DNA of 64,000 bases, taken from contig CAUYUJ010017882.1 of assembly GCA_963575745.1 (NCBI GenBank), positions 424,895 to 488,894 on the forward strand. Direction: 5' to 3'. The position numbers were made by a program, and so were the translations under genes. Of the stretch, positions 10,440-21,180 are shown in pieces; position 1 is the stretch's first letter, and each line of letters begins with the position of its first letter. Under the pieces are notes generated by a model. The model was not told where the DNA came from. It made no database searches and worked only from the letters and a program-made list of their open reading frames with translations. Origin of the DNA: Prorocentrum cordatum. Lineage: Eukaryota > Sar > Dinophyceae > Prorocentrales > Prorocentraceae.

Positions 10440-11100
10440 GCGCCGCCTCTGGTGTGCGGCGGCGGAGCGCCCCCGGCTCTGCACGGCCGCGGGGGGCCCG
10501 TCGCCACCGCCCACGGGCCCCGATCCGCGCGGGCCTCTCCTCGATGCAGTGAGGGGCCCGACCACAGGAGACCTTCCACAAGAAACCCACACCCGAGACC
10601 CCAGGGCCCCTGGTTCTGCACGGCGGCGGGGTCTGTCGCCACCGCCCACGGGCCCCGATCCGCGCGGGCCTCTCCTCGATGCAGTGGGGGCCCGACCACA
10701 GGAGACCTGCCACAAGAGACCCACACCCGAGACGCGGACGCTTCTGGTCCTGGTTCTGCACGGACGCGGGGCCCGTCGCCACAGCCCACGAGCCCCGATC
10801 CACGCGGGCCTCTCCTCGATGCAGTGGCGGCGCGCACAAAGGGGGTGGGGGGAGGGGGGGGGGCTTCTTAGAGGGAGGCTGCTTCTGAGGAGGCGCCGGC
10901 CTTGCATCTGTAGATCAGGCCCGCGCCTTCTAGGAAGCAGGGGTGCTTCTAAGAAGCCCCCCCCCCCTCCCCCCACCCCCTCTGCGTGTGCCTCTCCTCG
11001 ATGCAGTGAGGGGCCCGACCACAGGAGACCTTCCACAAGAAACCCACACCCGAGACCCCAGGACGTGCACTGGTTTCTGGTGTGGGAACCTCACGCCTAG
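10440..11100 (+). repeat. 139-bp tandem array interrupted by a foldback
   Basis: GCACGG marks unit starts at 10481, 10619 and 10759, with further partial units to 11100. Each unit includes CGCGGGCCTCTCCTCGATGC and the first half of family B (GACCACAGGAGACC). The array is interrupted at 10841-10980 by a large G/C-rich inverted repeat. Confidence 0.8.
10841..10980. repeat. G-rich foldback with about 32-bp arms
   Basis: The left arm reads G5-T-G6-A-G10-CTTCTTAGA (10841-10872). The right arm, ending at 10980, is its near-exact inverse complement, with C11 in place of 10. The loop is about 75 nt. Arms could form a cruciform, and the G tracts could form a G-quadruplex. It sits between two copies of GCCTCTCCTCGATGCAGTG inside the tandem array. 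Confidence 0.8.
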
Positions 11101-11390
11101 TGAAAACGACCTGAGGCCCAAACCTGGCGGGCGTGAGCCTGGAAAATAACGGCCACGGCGCCCTCTCGAGAACCGAAAACGGGCAATTCACAAATCGACG
11201 TGTCACTGTTGGGGGTTCTGTCCACCCACGACTGATGCACACTCCCTTCGTCACCTCTGACCCCCCAGGACCTGCAGATGAGGGGGGCAGCAGACGGGGC
11301 GGTGGTTAAGGGCGGGTGCTCACCTGTGCCTTCAAAAACTGCTGCTCGGCTTTCAACCCGGCCAGCACGCGAGGGGTGGGGCTGTGGAAG
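11101..11390. other. No recognisable gene
   Basis: Spacer between the tandem array and a triplet microsatellite. Nothing recognised on either strand. Confidence 0.4.
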
Positions 11391-11527
11391 CCTCCTCCTC
11401 CTCCTCCTCCTCCACCTCCTCCTCCTCCTCCTCCTCCTCCTCCTCCTCTTCCTCCTCCTCCTCCTCCTCCTCCTCCTCCACCTCCTCCTCCTCCTCCTCC
11501 TCCTCCTCCTCCTCCTCCTCCTCCTCG
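11391..11527 (+). repeat. (CTC)n microsatellite
   Basis: Nearly pure CTC triplets, about 45 copies with a few A or T interruptions. It reads as poly-Pro, poly-Ser or poly-Leu on one strand and poly-Glu or poly-Gly on the other. The long frames that cross it are therefore not taken as genes. Confidence 0.95.
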
Positions 11528-12404
11528 GGCTCCACGCACTTCCGCGAACGCTGCTCCCCCGGCCTGCGCCCCTGCCTGCTGGCGCCCCGCCTGCAGGTCC
11601 TTAAGACCCCTCCCCTCCGCCGAAGCGCCCTCGCCCACCGGAGCCCGCGCCGGCAAGACAAACCGTGCCGGCGGCGCGCGACCACCCGCGAGGGGCCGAT
11701 CGGAGAGCGCGGCCCCCACTCGCCAGAGGGCGTTGCGGAGCCCGTGCGCTCCTCAGATTGCACGTCGCGGCGGCGCGCCCAGGGGGGAGGCTCGGTGTCT
11801 GCTCCGTGGGAGCCCGCGCGGCCCCCAGCTCTGTCCGGTTTGGGCTTGGTTTGGACCGGGTTGGAGGAATACCAGCATGAGGTACAGGTGCGGTCCAAAT
11901 GTGGGAAGAGCTGGTGGCCTGTGTCGCCGCCCAGAGGCCTCCAGGAGCGGACATCGAGCCAGAGGGGGAGGGCAAACAGGGCGGGCCTCATCAGCAAGTT
12001 TCCGAAGACATCCGGCCTTCCGAGAAACCTCCTGAGCCTTCTCCGAGGCTTTGGTCGCCCGGGGTGGGTACGAAAGAAACGGATACAGTCGGACTTGATT
12101 GGACAGGACACGCGAGAGGACACAAGGCACTTCCGAGCGCCACATTGCCATAGGAACGTGGGGAGGCATAGGTCGCGAGACACAGGACAGAAGGGTACCC
12201 TTGATTTGGCAGGGTCGGCCTACCAATCAGTGCCGACGGTACGATGCCCAACAGCAAGCCTTGTCCAAAAGCGGCAGCGGCCGCTGCTGGGCAGGCGGCC
12301 CCCCCATTTCAAGTGGATGACGTCCGCGGCGGTACCGACGGCGAGTCCTGCCCAACATGGACGGGGACTGTTGTCGCTCTTCGTCACCGTTCTGTCCGTG
12401 CAGT
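11528..12404. other. No recognisable gene
   Basis: GC-rich DNA with long open frames on both strands that start inside the adjacent triplet repeat. None shows a domain. The plus frame to 12406 owes its length to the repeat. Confidence 0.35.
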
Positions 12405-12560
12405 AGGAGCCCGTCCACAAGAAACCGCCCACAGGAACCCCAATCCTGAGACCCCAGGACGCCCATGGATTTTTGGTGTGGGATCGTCACGCTCTCCATG
12501 GCAAAACCATCGACACCCAGGAAACCAAGCGTGTTTCCGGGCATGGGTTTCCACTGTACC
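12405..12560 (+). repeat. Dispersed repeat family B, copy 2
   Basis: This carries the family landmarks CACAAGAAACC, CCTGAGACCCCAGGACG, ATTTTTGGTGTGGG and TCCACTGTACCC in the same order as 1105-1275 and 62365-62535. Confidence 0.7.
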
Positions 12561-13128
12561 CATTCCGATCTTCCAGAGAAGCTTCGGACGGGCTTCTCGG
12601 TGGGCAAAAGTGCTTCTGATGGACCTCCCCGCGCCCTCTGAGAAGACCTGCCCCCTCTGGCTTGCCCCCTCGGCGCGCCGCCGGACGGCGCCGTGCTGCA
12701 CGCGGCGGCGACCTCACTCCGTGCGCTGTCTCTTGGACTCCCCGTCGTCGGCGGCCGCGGCTCCTGAGGAGCCGACCTCTCCGGAGTGCGGGGCGGGAGC
12801 GACTGCCTGCCAGACCACCCCACCACAGCCCGAAGACCCGAACTTCGGATTGGGGGTTTACGGGCTCCAGACGTGTTTTCTCAGTGTTCCCCGACCCCCC
12901 CCCCCGCCACGGGAAATGGAGGGCACCCTGAGGCCCTCGGGTTGGGTCGGGGTGGTTCGGTGGGTGGTGAGGGAGGCGACGCGGCAGGGCGGAGCGCAAG
13001 CGCGCGGCTGACGATGCGCACGCTCGCCCCAGTGCGCTGCACAAGCCGCATCACGCCACGCCGCCGCTGGACCGCCCCGCGCCGTACACGCACGGGAGCG
13101 CGCCGAGGGCCGCGCAGTGATGGGCAGG
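12561..13128. other. No recognisable gene
   Basis: GC-rich spacer. Frames on both strands lack domains. Confidence 0.35.
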
Positions 13129-13303
13129 AGGGGGAGGAGGGGGAGGAGGAGGAGGAGGAGGAGGAGGAGGAGGAGGAGGAGGAGGAGGAGGAGGAGGAGG
13201 AGGAGGAGGAGAAAAGGAGGAGGAGGAGGAGGAGGAGGAGGAGGAGGAGGAGGAGGAGGAGGAGGAGGAGGAGGAGGAGGAGGAGGAGGAGGAGGAGGGA
13301 GGA
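13129..13303 (+). repeat. (GGA)n microsatellite
   Basis: Long GGA tract with one AAAA interruption near 13211. Long poly-Glu and poly-Arg frames through it are artefacts of the repeat. Confidence 0.95.
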
Positions 13304-13429
13304 GGACAAGCTAGGTGCGCTCGCGTCATATCTGACGTCCTACCCCTCCCTCCCATCCCTTACCATGGCGCTGATTTTCTCTATCCGCGGACGCGTGTCG
13401 TAGCGGACCTGTGGCTCCGCGCGCGCGTG

Positions 13430-13721
13430 CGTAGTGGGTGGTGGTGCGCGTGCGTGCGTGCGTGCGTGCGTGTGTGTGTGCGTGGTTGTGTGGTGGTGGT
13501 GGTGGTGGTGGTGGTGGTGGTGGTGGTGGTGGTGGTGGTGGTGGTGGTGTTGTTGTTGTTGGTGTTGTTGTTGGTGTGTTGTTGTTGTTGTTGTTGTTGG
13601 TGTTTGTTGTTGTTGTTGGTGTTGGTGTTGGTGTGGTGGTGTTGGTTGGTGTTGGTGTTGGTGTTGGTGTGTGGTGTTGGTGGTGGTGGTGGTGGTGGTG
13701 GTGGTGGTGGTGGTGGTGTGG

Positions 13722-13760
<39 letters not shown>

Positions 13761-13785
13761 CGCGTGTGTGCGCGTGTGCTGTGGC
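13430..13785 (+). repeat. Compound GTGC / GGT / GTT / TG microsatellite
   Basis: The order is (GTGC)n at 13445-13485, (GGT)n at 13490-13550, mixed GTT and GGTGTT at 13550-13680, (GGT)n to 13717, then (TG)n to 13765. The G and T are almost entirely on the plus strand, making this strongly strand-asymmetric. Confidence 0.95.
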
Positions 13786-13797
13786 ATGGCACGGGAA

Positions 13798-13920
13798 ATG
13801 ACGCCAGCGCTGCAGCGGGAGCACGAGTCGGAACGGGCGGAAGCGCGGAAATGAGGCCAGCGCTGCAGCGGGAGCACGATTCGGAACGAGCGGGGCCCGA
13901 AAATGAGGCCGGCGCCTCAG
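13798..13920 (+). repeat. Short tandem repeat, about 54-bp unit
   Basis: GCGCTGCAGCGGGAGCACGA followed by TCGGAACG occurs twice in tandem, with a decayed third unit (GGCGCCTCAGCGACAG). GCGG and AAATGAGGCC link the units. Confidence 0.7.
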
Positions 13921-14063
13921 CGACAGCAGCATTTTGAAAACAAATGCAAGCGAAAACCCAACTCCCAGGAATCCTGTGTATAAAAAAGCAGGACGCGGGG
14001 GGGGGTCGGCTACTCCCAGCACGCCATCAGGGGAAGAGGGAAAGTAGTATTCATGTTGTGTAA

Positions 14064-14168
14064 TTGTGGAGGAGGAGGAGGAGGGGAAGGATGATGAGGA
14101 GGAAGAGGAGGAGGCGGAGGGGGAGGAGGAGGAGGATGAGGAGGAGGAGGAAGAGGAGGAGGAGGCAG
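14064..14168 (+). repeat. (GGA)n microsatellite
   Basis: Imperfect GGA/GAG tract next to the 3' end of the minus-strand retroelement. It could be that element's tail, but no direct evidence supports this. Confidence 0.9.
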
Positions 14169-14223
14169 TCTGCAGAGCTCGAGGGCAATCTTTGGGAGGC
14201 CCGCCGCAGGAGCGGGCTGTGGC

Positions 14224-15687
14224 TCACACGCTGCGCGGCGAGCCTGCCGCAGGCGCCGAATTTTCTCCTAAGTAGCACGGGTGGGGTGCGCGTGGGTAAT
14301 AGGCAAGAGAACCAAGAATCGAATCGATAGGTCGGAAGGGCGATCGAGATGAATCAGATCGGCGGAAATCGGCAACCGAGTCGGGAAACTCGAATCGGCA
14401 GAAATCTTCGGACACATGGAAAGATATGAAGCACTCTTGGGCCAGATACTGGCTGGCGGCACAGGTGCCCCTCCGCCACCAAGATGCCTTGGCTGTTGTG
14501 GCCGTCGGCGTTGTCGCCCTCGCCCCCCTCTCGATCGCGCAAGTGGTGCTGCCCAGGCAGGTGGTGATGATGATGTGCTTTCCCTCTGTGATGTTCACGA
14601 GCGTGGCCTCCGCGCTGCTCGCCTCTTTTGCCCGCCCGTGCAGGCGGCGCCCCCTCCCCGCGGGCGCGCGCGCCGTAGTCCTTGACCGAGGGCTCCTGCG
14701 AGGGGGCCTGGTCGGAGGGCTTGTCAACTGGCATAGGATGACTGGGGGTCCGCGGCCTCGTGATGGGCCGTCCGCGACGCTGTGCTCTGACGGGGCCCAG
14801 CGCATGAAGAACAAGCTGCCCGAAGCCAGCGAGAGAGCCCCAATCCGACGCATACAGCTCAGCATGGCGTGGCCGCGGGCCCTCGCCCTAGCCGCTGCAG
14901 AGACTGACGCCAACGAATTTCCCAAGACGAGTAACCTCTTACCGCGGTTTCGAGGCACCCTCAAAGCATGGCGAAGGTGGTAAAGATCGGCTCGCGACTC
15001 AAGAACCGGCACTTCTTCAGGGCGATCCCACTTGCAACGACCAGTCACATGCCAACAATGTCTTTCAATATTTGTCTTTGACAACTCGGGAAAAGCAACG
15101 AGATCCCGCTCCGCTGGCGGGCCAATGGGCTGGCTGTCAGCGGGCAGGCGGCCCGGCGAAAAATCGCCGACGCCCTGCCCAAGACCGCTGGCTGCGGCGC
15201 CCGTCGGCGGCGCATTCAGCGGTGAGAGCTCGGCGTCGTGGAGGCGAGCGCCAAGCCCTGCCATAGCGCCACCGCTCACTATGACGCCGGACCTCCCGAA
15301 CAGTAGCCACTTCCCAGCTGGCCGCGCAGGCGCCCGAGCCCCGCGGGGGGGGCGCCAACGCAACCCGCGGGAGGCGACCGCTGGACACGGAGATCGCGCC
15401 GCAGTCACTGGGCCACGCCATGTCCAGGCCGCGAGCTCCTGCCTGACCTGAGTCCAGAGCGGCGCCTCGCGGTGGTAGCGCTGCTGGGCGAAACGGAAGC
15501 AGGACTCGAAGATGCTGAATCTCTCACGGCGCGGCAGCGCCACGAAAATGGCGCGGCCCAGGGCCCGCTCGAGATCACGCCCACTGGCGCGACCGCGCCG
15601 CAGCGGCGCCCGAACGGCCTGCCGCGCGCGCCTCCGCCGGGTAGCCGGGGCGGACAAGCGGCCAGCGGAGGTGGTGGGCCACCGCAA
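14224..15687 (-). pseudogene. RNase H region of a decayed dinoflagellate-type retroelement
   Basis: A minus-strand open frame of 487 codons. Around 15410-15480 it reads REAPLWTQVRQELAAW, resembling the segment between RT and RNase H in retroelement polyproteins I know from dinoflagellate genomes. At 14749-14811 it reads FMRWAPSEHSVADGPSRG. This resembles the end of retroelement RNase H domains (W-x-P-x-E-x-x-x-A-D-x-x-S-R). The expected catalytic D-A-S start of RNase H is not readable in this frame. The RT motifs lie upstream (15690-16430) in other frames. The last 150 codons toward 14224 match nothing I recognise. The start is not defined; this is a fragment. Confidence 0.65.
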
Positions 15688-15689
15688 CG

Positions 15690-16430
15690 CCGACTACTCG
15701 CCCCCATTGTCCCCGAGGTGCCCCTCATGCGTCACGACGAGGCCCCGCCGCTTCAGCTCGGCCATCGCCCGAACGACTGCCTCGCGGACGGCTGTCGCAT
15801 CGTGGCCGACGCTGACGAGGTCGTCGACGTACGAGGTGGCAAGCGGCAAGCGGGGGCGAGCGGCGGAGCAGGGCGGCCGCCGCGGAGCCGCGCGCCATCG
15901 CAACAACCGGCGGCCTCGGCCGCACGCCCCATCACTGACTGGCACCACCGCGTGGCCCATGTCCAGCCCATCGGGGCGACCCTCCGGCGCGGGTAGATCC
16001 CGGAAGAGGCCTCGAGGCTGACGGCGCCCACGCAGATAATGCCAAAGCGCCAAAGTCACCGGCTCGAGCAGGGCCGAGGGCGAAGTGGGAGCGGGGCTGC
16101 CCCGGCAACTGCAGGCGGCGGGAGGCGCCCTTCAGATCAGCGCCCTCCACGGAGCGTAGTGTGTCATCAACATCAATCATCTCGAGCGTGCCGAAAGCGT
16201 CGCCCGTGGCCGGGCGGACTCCCTGCAGCTCGGTGAAGACCTCGTTGGACCGACGGCAGTCGGCGACCATGCGCAGACGGCCGCCCTTCTTCTTGACGAA
16301 GAAAGATCTCGGCCCTCACGCCACCCCCCAGGTGGAAATCGACGAGACGCCGCTCGCGCAATAGCATGACAGAACTTGACCAACGCCGCTGATCGCGAAA
16401 AAAAAAAATCAGAACACGGTGCATAAACAG
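15690..16430 (-). pseudogene. Frameshifted reverse transcriptase of the same element
   Basis: RT motifs are readable in order on the minus strand but in different frames. Near 16250-16315 FFVKKKGGRLRMVADCRRSN is the N-terminal fingers motif. Near 16075-16140 GADLKGASRRLQLP is motif A, with its Asp present. Near 15965-16010 VAPMGWTWATRWCQ is motif B (normally PMGW or PQG). At 15821-15840 ATSYVDD is motif C with the catalytic Asp pair. Having A, B and C in three frames means at least two frameshifts, so this is a dead copy. PMGW-type motif B and the neighbouring gag-like block argue for a dinoflagellate polyprotein retroelement rather than a LINE. Confidence 0.75.
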
Positions 16431-17035
16431 CTGTGCTGCAGTCGGGTGGCGGCCTCGCTCGGATCGAGCACGCTCTGCCGAGGCTGAACGATCTGTTTGA
16501 CCTTGGCTTGCCCGCCCCCCACCCCCGGCGCCGAGCTGACGTCGGGCAACGAATTGGAGCGCGGGGTCGTCGCGGCCGCGCGAGAGGGGCGGGTCGCGAC
16601 GCCAATTCAAGGCGCCCACGCGCCGGAGAACGTCGCTGCAGACACCGAGCCTTCGGCCGACCCTCTGCCTCGCGCCCCCGGCACGCGCGAGGGCGGCACC
16701 TGCGTCCAGTGGCCCCCCGGCAAACGGGCAGGGCAAGGGAAAGATGTCCCGGGGCCAACTTCATGAACATCTCGAGTTAGTGAGGGCTCTCCGTGATCAC
16801 CCTGGTGGAAGGGTTGCATAATCGCACTGCCTCCGATGCCAGCGCGGCCGCGCCGATCAACAATTCTTGCGCCTGGATTCCCGCTCCTCGCGGGCCAGAC
16901 GCAGACTCTTGCATGTGCAATGAACTTCGCCCTCCTTCTCAACGCCGCCGCGCGCATGTTCGACCGGCTCGGGCGAGACCATCACGGACGATGTAGAAAA
17001 CGACCCCCCTGAAAACGCAGCCTGCTCCTCCAGAC

Positions 17036-18000
17036 TCATCTTGCCGCCGGCGCCTTACTCTCGGCGTCCTCCGCCTTGTCCCTGCACGCGAACTCGATGG
17101 TCTGGACCCTCCTGAACTCCATATCAATGCTGATCAAATTCGCACCATCCAGGAGGTCCTGGCAAGTCGCCGCCTTGAACTGCCGACGCAGCTGGCAGTG
17201 CTCCTGGGCCCCCCAGTCGGTCGCGCCCAGCTTGCAGATCTGGCGGAAGCGCTCGTTGTGACCCTCGGTGCCGAGGCCCTCGCGCTGAAGATAATTCATG
17301 CACCATCCGGCGGTTCTGGGCCCCGACGGCATTCAGTCTGATCCAAATGGCAGGTCATCTCGATCATCGCGTGCCGTGGCGCATCCCTACAACCCTGAGC
17401 GCCCCGCACGATCGGGGGGATCCTCGCGTCGGCGCCCACCGCCTTCCGCAGGAACCTCTCCAGGGCCGCAGGCGGCACCAACTCCACCTGGAGCCCCTGG
17501 CCACCTGGCAGCACATGGATGTGGCGATCCTGCACGCGAGCGGCCGTGGGAATGTGGCCAGGCACCTCGTCGCAAATGCGATAGCCGCCCTCGCAATCGG
17601 CTGCGCGCCACACCCCAGCGGGGCCGCCAGCGCCAGCGCCGCGCCCAGCTGGGGCAATACCGCGCATCAATCCCAAAGCGGGCCCAGATGGCGCCACGGG
17701 CGCGATAGCCGCTCCACCTCCAGGTGTGACCAGCGGCCGGAGGTTTGTCGGCAAACTCAAGTTGCCGATGGCCTGTACCCGCCGACGACACCACTCTCCC
17801 ATGGCTACCTGCTCAGCCTCCGTCGTGAGCTGGGCAAGCTCCGCATCCGTCGGATCTGGACGGAACCGAAACACCTGGGCCGGCGCGATGCCTGGCGGCG
17901 GCGGATCGAAAGCTCCAAACCGCGCCGCCTGCACATCTGCATTGTTGGCGAAGGCCACGACGTACAGGTTGCCATCCGCCGTGGATGACGTGAGCAGCTT
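17036..18000 (-). pseudogene. Gag-like upstream region of the retroelement
   Basis: Two overlapping minus-strand frames make up this region: 17296-17958 and 17036-17332. The second contains GPRTAGWCMNYLQREG then TDWGAQEHCQLRRQF, a pattern (GPR-x-x-x-W-C-x-x-x-L ... W-G-x-x-E-H) that I recall upstream of RT in dinoflagellate retroelement polyproteins. A residue string EVPGHIPTAARVQD occurs earlier. The function of this block is not established. The break between frames near 17300-17330 is another frameshift. Same strand and order as the RT and RNase H remains, so one element of about 4 kb is inferred. Confidence 0.55.
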
Positions 18001-18494
18001 CCGACAACGCCACCCGGCCCATATTCAAGTGCTGGTGCCAGACCACCTCGCCGGCGTAGAAGACGTGCGCCCATCGTGTCGTCGCGGCTGCGAGGCCGCG
18101 CGTCCCGCCTCAGGACGGCCCAACAGCACCCGAAGCAGGCGGCCGCGACCGTGAAGCCGAGGGCGCCTGCGACCAAACCCGGGACCAGCGCGCGGACGTC
18201 CACCGCGGCGCCACCGAGCGGCCCGCCAACTGGAGCGGCCGCCGCCGCCGCCGCCTCCTGCGCGGCCGAGCCGACCGAAGGCCGAGGGTTCGGGCGCCGC
18301 GCGCGGGGCGCACGCCGGGCAGGCGAGCGCGGGGCAAGGGGTCGCCTCCGGGCAGCTGACTGCGGGCGCCTCTGCGCACGGCGGGATCGCTGGGCGCTGC
18401 AGCGAGCACGAAGGGCAAGCCGCGGGCGTGCCACACGCCAAATAGCAAACGGCGGAGACCCCAAAGAATGCATCGGAAACGGGTGAAATCACGA

Positions 18495-18564
18495 CAGGAA
18501 TATGTTTTGACTTTTTTGTAGTTTTCGTCCAAAATCCGCCTGTAGGGGGACATGCCCGACCAAA
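18495..18564. mobile_element. Right half of a short TIR element
   Basis: The sequence TTTTCGTCCAAAATCCGCCTG, then TAGGGGGACATGCCCGACC, matches the right end of the TIR family. The left half is missing, replaced by GC-rich sequence from the retroelement side. Confidence 0.7.
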
Positions 18565-19190
18565 CCTCAAAATCAAACGTCCCGCCTCTGACAGCCAGGA
18601 CTGTAAGCTGCCACGGCACATGTTGTTCGTCAGTTTTTTCCACGCATTGCACGGCATGGCGCTCTCCACGGAGACACTTGGTCTTGGAAGGTTTGGGGCA
18701 AACACCGTACATAATGCACGCATCCGTTCCGCGAGCATGCATGGATGCGTAGAGGACTCAGGATCCTGATCACCACGTGCGCAAAGTACGCGCGTGCATT
18801 CGGCGAGAATCGTGCATTTCCTGAACTGGCGCAATACAACTCGCAAGCTACAGGAGCACGTGCATAGACGTCATAGATTGCCCACAAGCGTCCCAACCTG
18901 CACGGCGGGGAACGGCTGTAAAATCAGCCCTGGCTCGGAAAAGAGACAGCCGGGTCTCCAGGTTCTGGCAAGCCCCTGCAGGCGAAGGAGAGGGTGAGTC
19001 AGTGAGTGAGTGAGAACAATCGCGATGCGAGTCGAAACGACGCCTACGGACGCTTACGAGCTAGCTTCTCGGCCTTGCTTAGAGCCTTCGGCCAACGATC
19101 GGACTCGGTCCGATGCAGCAGAGGAGGGAGGTGCGGAGAGGGAGGGACAGAAGGAACGCACGCCCGCGGGTGAGGCCTCGGGCTGCCCAC
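18565..19190. other. No recognisable gene
   Basis: Moderate GC, with frames on both strands and no domain. A short (GTGA)n run is at 18997-19015. Confidence 0.35.
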
Positions 19191-19465
19191 CCCAGGTGGT
19201 CCTGGATGGCCGCCCACGGCGGCCTCAACAGCGCGGAGCGCCCCAGGGGCGCCGCCAGAGGCGGCGCCAGGGTGCCGAGACCGCCCCGGGCGACTCGGGA
19301 GGCCTGTTTCTGGGACGCACAAATAAATACACATAAATAAAAATATCCCATATTTTCTTTTATTCTGGGGTTTTCGTCTTCCCCCCCACTTCCCATACGT
19401 TCTTATATTTTCTGGGAATCGACGATTAATTGGGTCAGTGTGTTTCTTTCCCTCCTGACTGTTGA
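19191..19465 (+). repeat. Dispersed repeat family D with GC-rich leader
   Basis: A GC-rich leader shares GGTGCCGAGACCGCCCCGGG with the 7090 region. It leads into AAATAAATACACATAAATAA and the family D core: TTTTCGTCTTCC, CCCATACGTTC, GGGAATCGACGATT, TGTGTTTCTTTCCCTCCTGA. Other copies are at 25018 and 61175. Confidence 0.7.
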
Positions 19466-19678
19466 GGCCAGCTGGGGCGACTCGGGGGACCTGTGGGGCC
19501 AGCCAGGCCTGCCTGGGGGGGCGGTCGGTGCGCACGCAACCCGAAGCCCTACCCACGCACGCGGCCAGCAATCCGTGCAGCCTGGCACGCGCGGGAACGA
19601 CTCCAGGGCACGAGATCCACGGCATGCCCGCGGGAATCGGGGCGCGGTCGTGCCGCAGGTGCCCGACCAAGCCTGGAT

Positions 19679-19892
19679 CGCGGAGGAGGAGGAGGAGGAG
19701 GAAGAGGAGGAGGAGTAGGAGAAGGACGAGGAGGAGGAGTAGGAGGAGGAGGAGGACGAGGTGGAGGAGGAGGAGGAGGAAGAGGAGGGGAGGAGAGGAG
19801 AGGAGAGGAGAGGAGAGGAGAGGAGAGGAGAAGAGAGGAGAGGAGAGGAGAGGAGCGAAGAGGAGAGGAGAGGAGAGGAAGAGGAGGGGCCC
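19679..19892 (+). repeat. (GGA)n then (GGAGA)n microsatellite
   Basis: GGA triplets to about 19780 change to a pentamer GGAGA, about 20 copies, to 19880. Confidence 0.95.
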
Positions 19893-19919
19893 AAGACCAA
19901 GTCAATTCCCAGACCAAGT

Positions 19920-20928
19920 CCCTGGCCCAACGACAGCGCCTTCAAGCCTATGCCCACCCTTCTCGCGCGCTGTGGTGCTGCCACTCTGGCTGATGTTGTC
20001 CGTGTCGACCTTCGCCTCAGCATCGACAACGCTTCTGACCTCTGCCTGGCCCTCTCGCACGCGCAGGCCAGCACTGTCGCTGGCTGTGGCGTTGGGCCCC
20101 ACTTCCGCCACCCACGTCTCGCTGACCAGCGTCAAAAGCCGCTGCCACTGCTCGTCCTTCTCGCACGCACTGGTCCCCGCGCGCTAGTCCGATGATGTCG
20201 ACGTCCCAATACCCAGCTCCCACATCTCGGTGACCAGCGCCAGAGCCCGCTGTCACCGCCCTCTATTCGCGCACGCGCTGTCGCGCTGTTCCAAGCGCTG
20301 AAGCCGACCAGCCTGTCGAATCGCCTCTGCGCAGCAGGGGGGCGATCGTTGGACTGTAGCCGGCAGCATCCAGGTCAGCCTGCCCCTCTTGGATCTCGTC
20401 CAGCTGCCACAGGGCCCCCTGCCACTGCCCGCCCTTCTCGCACGCGCTGACCCACGAGCTGCTTGCGACAGCGTTGGGCGCCACTTTCGCCTCCCGTATC
20501 TCGCTCTGCAGCGCCAGAGTTCGCTGCCACTGCCCTTCTCGCAAATGCTGATCCCAGCGCTGGTAACTATACCGAGCACTGCATCTTGCGACCGTGCATA
20601 CATCGCACATCTCCCTGAGCAACCACATCACTTGCTCCCATTGCCCACCTTGCTCGCACATGCTGGCTATGACCCCGCAAGCGTCGAAGTTGGCGTTCAA
20701 CGTTATCAAACACATGTTCCTGAGCATGCGTAGCGCCTGTTGCCACCGCCCGCCCATCTCGCACGCGTGGGCCCCAGCGCTGTAGCTGATGACGTTAGGC
20801 TCCAGCTTCAGCTCCCGCATCTCGCTCAGCAGCGCCAGAGCCCGCCGCAACTGCTCGCCCTTCTCACACGCGCTGGTCCCAGCACTGTAGCTGACTAGGG
20901 CTGGCCCGTGGCCTAACGCCCACAACAC
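19920..20928 (-). pseudogene. Decayed PPR array, about 8 motifs
   Basis: Reading leftward from 20925, the first motif is SYSAGTSACEKGEQ-LRRALALLSEM, followed by two clear 35-residue PPR motifs. A frame change near 20560 leads to WQRTLALQSEIREAKVAPN and VSACEKGGQWQGALWQLDEI. Below about 20265 further motifs continue in other frames (ETWVAEVGPNATAS near 20080-20110). PPR proteins bind organelle RNA through 35-residue helical hairpins; here frameshifts and stops argue against a functional product. A weak hairpin (GTGG/CCAC) at 20908-20923 marks the upstream edge. No true ATG is apparent at the start. Confidence 0.7.
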
Positions 20929-20934
20929 AAGTTC

Positions 20935-21180
20935 GAGATGGCACGTTGGACCAGGGCAGAGATGTAGCCGAAAGGCTTTCGTGATGGCATTGGGCCCGAA
21001 CTTCGGCTCTGCTACTGCTGTCTGCAGATGTGCCTGCGGCGTGTTCTTGCTGCTGCCTACTTTTTCTGTGCCGCCGTTGCCTGCTGCGGAACGCTGTTGC
21101 TCGCTGTTGCTGCTTGCGGCTGCAGAGAACTGCGTCTTGGTGTCCTTGCCAACTAACTAACGCAACCTGGAGCTCGTGAG
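20935..21180 (+). repeat. CTG-rich block of the composite unit
   Basis: GCTGCTG- and TGCCTGCGGC-rich sequence ends in AACTAACGCAACCTGGAGCTC. A similar block at 22335-22580 ends in GACGTAACCTGCCGCTCGCG. Both follow the upstream edge of a PPR fragment, so they look like homologous parts of a larger repeated unit. Confidence 0.6.

Noticed and set aside
11391-11527. Poly-Pro, poly-Ser and poly-Glu proteins
   Set aside because: Produced by (CTC)n and similar triplet repeats, which are open in several frames. The same reasoning applies at 13129-13303, 37905-38042, 42056-42408 and 57220-57555.
14224-15687. Intact 487-residue gene
   Set aside because: Only part resembles a known domain (RNase H end). 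The RT motifs that should precede it are in other frames, so it is a fragment of a dead retroelement.
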